A stretch of 64,000 nt of DNA from JAVBMU01 sp031552185 (GTDB taxonomy: Bacteria > Actinomycetota > Actinomycetes > Actinomycetales > Cellulomonadaceae), in assembly GCA_031552185.1 (NCBI GenBank), contig JAVBMU010000082.1, positions 1-64,000 of the forward strand, read 5' to 3'. The translations under genes and the position numbers were made by a program. How positions within the stretch are numbered: the first letter of the stretch is position 1; each line of letters begins with the position of its first letter. Shown here piece after piece: positions 59,498 through 64,000 of the stretch. The notes beneath the pieces are model-generated. The model was not told the origin of the DNA, searched no databases, and saw nothing but the letters and a program-made list of their open reading frames with translations.

Positions 59498-60128
59498 CGG
59501 CTCGGCCCTCGGCGCGCCGGCGCCGCCAGGCCAAAGTCCGGTCGACCACCACGCCCAGGGCGATCCCGCCGATCACGCCGACCAACATGGCGAGCACCGG
59601 CTGATGGCCGAGCCACTCCGCCGCGAGAAGGCCGATCAGCAGCGAATACCCCGCCCAGGTGATCGCCGCGACCGCGGAGATCGCCATGAAGCGGCGGCGT
59701 GGGTAGCGCACCGCGCCCGCCGTCAGGTTGACGGCCACCCGGCCCACCGGCACGTAGCGGGCCGCCAGAATGAAGGTGCTGCCGCGCCGGGCGAGCGTCT
59801 GGCGGGCGAACTCGGCGGCTCGACGGAAACGAGGTCGACGGAACAAGGCCACTGGCTCGGTGCCGACCTTTCGGCCGATCGCATACGCGATCTGATCCCC
59901 GCACCACGCCCCCGCCGCGGCGATGAGCCACACCAGCACGGCGACCGGTTGCCCCTGCGTGCTCGCACTCACGGCCAGCGCGATCACCACCGACTCGCTC
60001 GGAATCGGCGGAAAAATGCCGTCGATCAGCGCGAACGCGAACAGCGCGGGGTAGACCCACACGGACGCGACCAGGTCCAGGATCCACGACTGCAGGTTCT
60101 CGAGGGCCGAGACGACGGACTGGGTCAC
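59445..60128 (-). CDS. DedA-family membrane protein
   Basis: 227 residues from GTG 60128 (GAGGGGC upstream). SNARE-associated/VTT fold: FAFALIDGIFPPIPSESVVI, AGAWCGDQIAYAIGRKVGTE, FILAARYVPVGRVAVNLTAG and AITWAGYSLLIGLLAAEWLG. Members are lipid scramblases or flippases, for example of undecaprenyl phosphate. Charged residues of the family (Glu in PSE, Arg in AARYVPVGR) are kept. Its 3' end overlaps coaA by 53 bp in opposite orientation. Confidence 0.92.
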   Translation of the reverse strand: MTQSVVSALENLQSWILDLVASVWVYPALFAFALIDGIFPPIPSESVVIALAVSASTQGQPVAVLVWLIAAAGAWCGDQIAYAIGRKVGTEPVALFRRPRFRRAAEFARQTLARRGSTFILAARYVPVGRVAVNLTAGAVRYPRRRFMAISAVAAITWAGYSLLIGLLAAEWLGHQPVLAMLVGVIGGIALGVVVDRTLAWRRRRAEGRAVRASAGEPARPSGSDPS

Positions 60129-60242
60129 GATTGCCCCTCGGTTCGTCGGGCGGGCGGTCGGATCCGGGGCGGGCCGCCCCGGGTGCCCAGTCTCACGCGG
60201 GATTGCCCGGTTCGCCAAGAGCCGGCCCGGACCGCCCGGGGC

Positions 60243-60340
60243 CGGTTGCCATCACGGCGACGGCGTCCGGGCGGTTGCCATCACGGCGACGGCGTCGGGC
60301 CGGTTGCCGCTACGCCGACGGCGTCGGGCCGGTTGCCAAG
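60243..60340. repeat. 29-bp tandem repeat, three copies plus a partial
   Basis: Units start with CGGTTGCC at 60243, 60272, 60301 and 60330. The period is not a multiple of three, so each copy shifts reading frame. On the minus strand the last copies encode the end of ppx (LATGPTPSA) and its stop; the rest lie past the gene. Confidence 0.85.
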
Positions 60341-61413
60341 GACGCCGCAATGCCGTCGAGGATGTCGTGCTCGCTGGTGACCACACGGTCGAGCGCCCGG
60401 CCCGCGCCGCGGACATCGGCGCACACCCGCCGGATCACCTCCGCCCAGATCAGCGCGCCCGCGCCGATGACGTCCACCCGGCCCGGCTCCATGAACCCGA
60501 GGGTGGCGCGTTGCGCCCGGCTGCGGCCCAACAGGTCCTCGCACGCGGTCAGGACGGCGTCGACGTCCGACACCGCGCCGTCGATCCGCCGCGGGTCATA
60601 GCGGGGCAGGCCGAGCACGTGCGCCGTGATGCTCGTGATCGAGCCGGCGACGCCGACGAGCGTGGCCGCCTCCCCCAGCGGCACCCTCGCCGCGGCCCGG
60701 TCGAGGGCTACCCGGACATCGGCGCGGGCGGCCACGCGCTCCGCCGCCGTGGGCGGGTCGGAGCGCAGGTGCCGCTCGGTCAGGCGCACGCAGCCGACGT
60801 CGAGCGACATCGCGGCGCGGAGCTCGCCGTCGCCCAGCACGATCTCGGTGGAACCGCCCCCGATGTCGACGACGACGTACGGCGCCGGGAATGACCCGGC
60901 GACCCGGCGGGTCGCCCCGTGGAAGGACAGCCGAGCCTCCTCGTCGCCGGAGACCACCTCGGGTTCGACGCCGACGGCGTCGAGCACCCCGCGGACGAAC
61001 TCGTCCCGGTTGCTCGCGTCCCGCGTGGCCGAGGTCGCGACGAACCGGACCCGGCGGGCGCCCAGTTCCGCGACGCGTTCGGCATATTCGCGGGTCGTCG
61101 CCAGCGCCCGGTCGAGCGCCTCCGGCGCGAGCCGGCCGGTCCGGTCCACATCCTGGCCGAGTCGCACGATCCGGGTCCGCCGCTCGACCTCGACGAGCGT
61201 GCCGGCGACCGGATCGACATCGGCCACGAGCAGGCGCAATGAGTTGGTGCCGCAATCGATCGCGGCGACGCGGCGGATGGCGTCCCGCACAGAAGCAGAC
61301 TCCGGACCCGCCGTGACGCCTAGCTCTGGCGCCCCGGACGCGCCCCGAGTGACGTGACCCGGGTCAAGCCGGCCGGCGGGGGCAACGGCTGCCTCGCCGC
61401 GGCGAATCGTCAT
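60310..61413 (-). CDS. ppx: Ppx/GppA-type exopolyphosphatase
   Basis: 367 residues from ATG 61413. Actin-like phosphatase fold: VAAIDCGTNSLRLLVADVDP, RIVRLGQDVDRTGRLAPEAL, VRFVATSATRDASNRDEFVR, VSGDEEARLSFHGATRRV, VVVDIGGGSTEIVLGDGE and VIGAGALIWAEVIRR. It hydrolyses polyphosphate or pppGpp. In relatives this gene follows eno-divIC-DUF501 on one strand; here DUF501 points the other way. A GTG start about 57 codons downstream is an alternative. Confidence 0.92.
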   Translation of the reverse strand: MTIRRGEAAVAPAGRLDPGHVTRGASGAPELGVTAGPESASVRDAIRRVAAIDCGTNSLRLLVADVDPVAGTLVEVERRTRIVRLGQDVDRTGRLAPEALDRALATTREYAERVAELGARRVRFVATSATRDASNRDEFVRGVLDAVGVEPEVVSGDEEARLSFHGATRRVAGSFPAPYVVVDIGGGSTEIVLGDGELRAAMSLDVGCVRLTERHLRSDPPTAAERVAARADVRVALDRAAARVPLGEAATLVGVAGSITSITAHVLGLPRYDPRRIDGAVSDVDAVLTACEDLLGRSRAQRATLGFMEPGRVDVIGAGALIWAEVIRRVCADVRGAGRALDRVVTSEHDILDGIAASLATGPTPSA

Positions 61414-61572
61414 GCCCCTAGCTTGCCGGCCGCCCCGGACCGGCGCGGCTCGGCCCACATCAGAGTTCGAGGACCGGCTCGGAGTTTTTCCACAGGCGCC
61501 GTGTCGGGTTTGACGCGCCAGGCATCGCCAACGTTAATATGACCTTTCCGACATGCCGCTGGGGAGTGATAT

Positions 61573-61854
61573 ATCGGGACACCGGTCACCGCCCTTTTCG
61601 GGCCCGTCGAGCGGGGTGAAATCGACGTTTGGCACCTCGTCCTGAATACGCTGGGTCCGTCGTGGTGTCCTGATCTGGGATTCCCGAGGGAGGACTATTA
61701 CGCCAAGGTCAACAAACTTGCCACCACGTGGATCCGACTTGCCGACCCGTCATTCGAGCCGGACGACCCGACGATCGATCGGACCTTGCTCACCCCGTCC
61801 GAAGCCACGGACATTTTGGCCGACCTTCGGACCTGCGCACTTCTGCGCCCCTGA
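61573..61854 (+). CDS. Protein-like open segment with no canonical start (possible AUC start)
   Basis: A frame open from TGA 61567 to TGA 61852-61854 reads IGTPVTALFGPVERGEIDVW, HLVLNTLGPSWCPDLGFPRE, DYYAKVNKLATTWIRLADPS and EATDILADLRTCALLRP: balanced composition, Trp/Tyr/Asn rich, clearly protein-like. There is no ATG, GTG or TTG near its 5' end. GGGGAG at 61561-61566 sits six bases before an ATC codon at 61573, so either an AUC start is used or the 5' end was lost by mutation. The next gene starts five bases after its stop. No family recognised. Confidence 0.4.
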   Translation: MGTPVTALFGPVERGEIDVWHLVLNTLGPSWCPDLGFPREDYYAKVNKLATTWIRLADPSFEPDDPTIDRTLLTPSEATDILADLRTCALLRP

Positions 61855-61859
61855 TCCCA

Positions 61860-62447
61860 ATGATTACCATGATCACCACCTGGTGCAGCCTTTTTCGCCT
61901 GCGCCTCGCGTCAATCTTCTTTCTCATCAGCTGCCTCGGCTCAGTCGCGATCGGACAGGTGTGGGTCACACATGTCACCAATCCGCTGGAGGTTCCGGTC
62001 CGGTTTGGGCTGTTGGTCCCGTCGCTTGCCGCCGTCGCCGTGGCGATCGGTTCGGTCGGGCCGCGTGCGGCCTTACCTGATCCGGACCGGGTGCGCGTGG
62101 CGCGACTATCCTGGTTCGTGACGTTGACTGTGGTGGCCTTCCTCGCTTTGCTGCCAACTGCCGTACTTGGCGCCGGAAGCGTTCCAACCATCTTGCGCGC
62201 AGTCCTGGCTCTGACGGCCGGCGCCATGCTTCCCGTGATCCTTCGCGTGCCGTCGATCTCGTGGCTTCCGCCCTCGTTATATACATTCGCTGCGCTGCAG
62301 TTCGGCGGGACGGGGCATGAAAGGTATGCGTCCTGGGCTCAGTTGTTGAACCCGGAGGCGAGCGCGCAAGGCGTCCTTGTCGCGTTCGCTCTGTGGCTCC
62401 TCGCTGCCGCGGGGTACGCATTGCGCCGCCCAGTCGCCGCTCGATAA
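61860..62447 (+). CDS. Hypothetical polytopic membrane protein
   Basis: 195 residues from ATG 61860. Five or six hydrophobic segments: LASIFFLISCLGSVAIGQVW, FGLLVPSLAAVAVAIGSVG, FVTLTVVAFLALLPTAVLG, ILRAVLALTAGAMLPVIL, SLYTFAALQFGG and VLVAFALWLLAAAGYAL. No motif or family recognised. It directly follows the start-less open segment and may be its partner. Confidence 0.6.
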   Translation: MITMITTWCSLFRLRLASIFFLISCLGSVAIGQVWVTHVTNPLEVPVRFGLLVPSLAAVAVAIGSVGPRAALPDPDRVRVARLSWFVTLTVVAFLALLPTAVLGAGSVPTILRAVLALTAGAMLPVILRVPSISWLPPSLYTFAALQFGGTGHERYASWAQLLNPEASAQGVLVAFALWLLAAAGYALRRPVAAR

Positions 62448-62628
62448 CCGCGACCAACCCGCTTTCGCCAGAAGGCGGTTGCGCGTCGTGCTCGGGTTCG
62501 GCCCGTCGGACGTCCCGGGCCGCGTCGCCGACCGTCCGGTCGAACCACCACACGTCTCGGCCGGGTCCCCGTCGGTCGGCCGATCGACCGACAATGGGGC
62601 TACCACCCGAACGGAGTTGCGAGGAACC

Positions 62629-63291
62629 GTGACCGATCCGGCCGAAAACACTGAGCAGACCCCGAGCCACGCCGACGACGCGGCCGTCAGGGCCGACGCG
62701 GCCGTCAGGCCTGCCGCCGTCAACACCGCCGCCGTCAACGCCGCCGCCGAATCGCCGCCCGCCGGGCCGCGCCTCGCCATCGCGCCCGACCATCCGGACG
62801 CTGCGGTCACCGAGGCCGATATGGCTGCGCTGGCCGAGCAACTCGGGCGACCGGCGCGCGGCGTCGTCGCCATCGCGGCGCGGTGCGGGTGCGGCCGCCC
62901 CCTCGTCGCGGTCACCGCACCCCGGCTGCCCGACGGGTCGCCCTTCCCCACGACCTTCTACCTCACGCACCCGGCCGCCGTCGCCGCAGTGTCCGGTCTG
63001 GAGGCGCACGGCGTCCTGACCGAACTGACCGACCGGCTGCAGGGCAATCCGGAACTGACCGCCGCCTACGCCCGCGCGCATGAGGACTACCTCGCCCGGC
63101 GCGCGGCGCTCGGATTCGGCGCGGTGCCCGAGATCGACCGGATCTCCGCGGGCGGGATGCCCACGCGGGTGAAGTGCCTGCACGCGCTGCTCGGCCATGC
63201 CCTGGCCGCGGGACCGGGCGTAAACCCGTTCGGCGACGAGGCGCTGGCACTCATCAGCCCGGTCTGGCGCCCGGACCGCTGCGCCTGCTGA
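62629..63291 (+). CDS. DUF501 family protein
   Basis: 220 residues from GTG 62629 with GAGGAA upstream. A low-complexity Ala/Val/Asn leader (about 1-55) precedes the DUF501 domain: MAALAEQLGRPARGVVAIAA, RCGCGRPLVAVTAPRLPDGS, PFPTTFYLTHPAAVAAVSGL, IDRISAGGMPTRVKCLHALL, GHALAAGPGVNPFGDEAL. Function unknown; usually lies between divIC/ftsB and ppx. Here it is convergent with the ftsB-like gene across a family A repeat array. Confidence 0.9.
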   Translation: MTDPAENTEQTPSHADDAAVRADAAVRPAAVNTAAVNAAAESPPAGPRLAIAPDHPDAAVTEADMAALAEQLGRPARGVVAIAARCGCGRPLVAVTAPRLPDGSPFPTTFYLTHPAAVAAVSGLEAHGVLTELTDRLQGNPELTAAYARAHEDYLARRAALGFGAVPEIDRISAGGMPTRVKCLHALLGHALAAGPGVNPFGDEALALISPVWRPDRCAC

Positions 63292-63315
63292 GGCCTCACC
63301 GCGCAGGTAGTCGGC

Positions 63316-63540
63316 GCGCCGGTCACTACCGCGGGCGCCGAGTCAGTACCGTGCGCGCCGAGTCAGTACCGTGCGCGCCGAGTCAGTACCGCGGGCGCCG
63401 AGTCAGTACCGTGCGCGCCGAGTCAGTACCGGAGCTCGGTTGAATGCCCGTTTTCCGACCCTTTCGGTACTGACTCGGCGAGTCTGGTACTGACTCGGCG
63501 ACTCTGGTACTGACTCGCGACGCGCGGTACTGACTCGACG
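63316..63540. repeat. Repeat family A array: five direct and four inverted 20-bp units
   Basis: AGTCAGTACC recurs exactly every 20 bp at 63341, 63361, 63381, 63401 and 63421 (a decayed copy at 63321), each preceded by GCGCCG or GGCGCCG. After a spacer of about 35 bp, GGTACTGACTCG recurs at 63466, 63486, 63506 and 63526. It fills the gap between convergent DUF501 and ftsB-like genes. Confidence 0.95.
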
Positions 63541-63585
63541 CCGTCGGACACCGGCCGGACCGCACTCCCCGCTTTCGGGGCCGTC

Positions 63586-63996
63586 CTAGGGCGCGCCGTC
63601 GGCGTCGGTCCGGGTGGTGCCGTCGGCGACGCGAACCGACGCCCAGATCGACTCGTACCACGGCGCTTTGGCATCGCCGGCGCGCTGTTCGCCGGGCGAC
63701 GGAACGGTGACGGCGTCGGGATTGGTGCGGGCGGGGGCGCCGAGCACCCGCCAGGGCGTGTCCCCCGGCATGACGAAGCTCAGGTGGTCGCGCGCCTGCC
63801 GGATGACGTAGTCGCGGTCGTCCCATCGGTCGAGCTGCACTTGGGCCGCGTCGCGCTCCGCGCTCGCGGCGGCCAGTTGGCCGTGCAGCGCGCGCAATTC
63901 ACCCGTCTGATTCACGTACGCCCGGACCGTCGGCAATAGGAGCACCACGGACAGCAGCACGACGACGCCGAGCACCATCGCCCGGACCGTCACCAC
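63586..63996 (-). CDS. FtsB/DivIC-like septum formation initiator (5' end may lie beyond the edge)
   Basis: 136 residues if GTG 63996 is the start; the frame stays open to the right edge, so the true start may be outside. One membrane helix (MVLGVVVLLSVVLLLPTVRA), a coiled coil (ELRALHGQLAAASAERDAAQ), and the FtsB/DivIC end motif DRDYVIRQARDHLSFVMPGD. Bitopic divisome component working with FtsL and FtsQ. A Thr/Asp-rich tail follows. Confidence 0.88.
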   Translation of the reverse strand: MVTVRAMVLGVVVLLSVVLLLPTVRAYVNQTGELRALHGQLAAASAERDAAQVQLDRWDDRDYVIRQARDHLSFVMPGDTPWRVLGAPARTNPDAVTVPSPGEQRAGDAKAPWYESIWASVRVADGTTRTDADGAP

Positions 63997-64000
63997 CTCG

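Noticed and set aside
1..64000. tRNA, rRNA or other structured RNA genes
   Set aside because: I found no cloverleaf-like or rRNA sequence by reading; a covariance-model scan would be needed to be certain.

Overview
This is one window of a high-GC actinobacterial (Actinomycetota) chromosome. The assignment rests on heavy GC bias at third codon positions, GTG starts, many 4-base ATGA/GTGA gene overlaps, a WhiB-family Fe-S regulator, an EspC-like ESX protein, DUF5753/DUF6879 regulators, an F420-type oxidoreductase, GuaB3, an XRE-MurA fusion, and the order tsaE-tsaB-rimI / tsaD / groES / whiB / guaB / guaB3 that I know from mycobacteria and streptomycetes. I cannot name the genus. I saw no rRNA, tRNA or CRISPR array.

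Layout. 0-2.7 kb: a proline-repeat protein running off the left edge, divergent from a PspC-type histidine kinase and its NarL-type response regulator. 2.7-5.6 kb: accessory minus-strand genes (an amidase-like secreted protein lacking its zinc ligands plus a DUF2247-like protein; an XRE-DUF5753/DUF6879/65-residue trio). 5.8-7.9 kb: guaA and a DUF3817 membrane protein. 8-11.7 kb: a two-subunit ABC exporter with strikingly asymmetric ATP sites. 11.9-14.3 kb: an EspC-like gene with a wrecked partner, SURF1, and a secreted gene that looks frame-broken. 14.5-20.4 kb: the xfp-pta-ackA phosphoketolase/acetate operon. 20.4-21.6 kb: a gene-poor zone with an IS5-type transposase remnant and two facing-arm repeat arrays. 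21.7-31.6 kb: a YdcF-like protein, an aldehyde dehydrogenase, guaB3, a DEDD exonuclease, XRE-MurA, guaB, a MerR regulator and whiB. 31.7-34.7 kb: groES with a CIRCE operator, flanked by two paralogous InlB-repeat proteins, with no groEL. 34.7-40.5 kb: MarR, a methyltransferase, a GCS2 ligase, a GDPD-like protein, a nucleosidase and a PadR module. 40.5-45.2 kb: a MacB-like export operon with a lipoprotein, beside a small secreted cysteine peptide. 45.5-59.5 kb: the t6A/cell-wall housekeeping block (tsaD, a rhodanese-type sulfurtransferase, rimI, tsaB, tsaE, alr, a RluA-like enzyme, nnr, acpS, glmS, coaA), interrupted by a nitroreductase, an LLM oxidoreductase and an unknown two-gene cassette. 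59.4-64 kb: DedA, ppx, an odd pair of small ORFs, DUF501 and an FtsB/DivIC-like protein.

How it works together. GuaA, GuaB and GuaB3 control guanine nucleotide supply. Xfp, Pta and AckA convert sugar phosphates to acetyl-phosphate, then acetyl-CoA or acetate plus ATP. GlmS, MurA-like, Alr and FtsB serve cell wall and division. TsaB, TsaD and TsaE make the tRNA t6A modification.

The most unusual signal is not a gene. It is a family of 20-bp-period repeats, with cores CGAGTCAGTACC (A) or GCGAGATAGAGGTA (B), built as a block of direct copies followed by a block of inverted copies. They sit mainly between convergent genes, at about 5.8, 20.8-21.3, 22.45, 28.07 and 63.3-63.5 kb, with a fragment at 46.7 kb.
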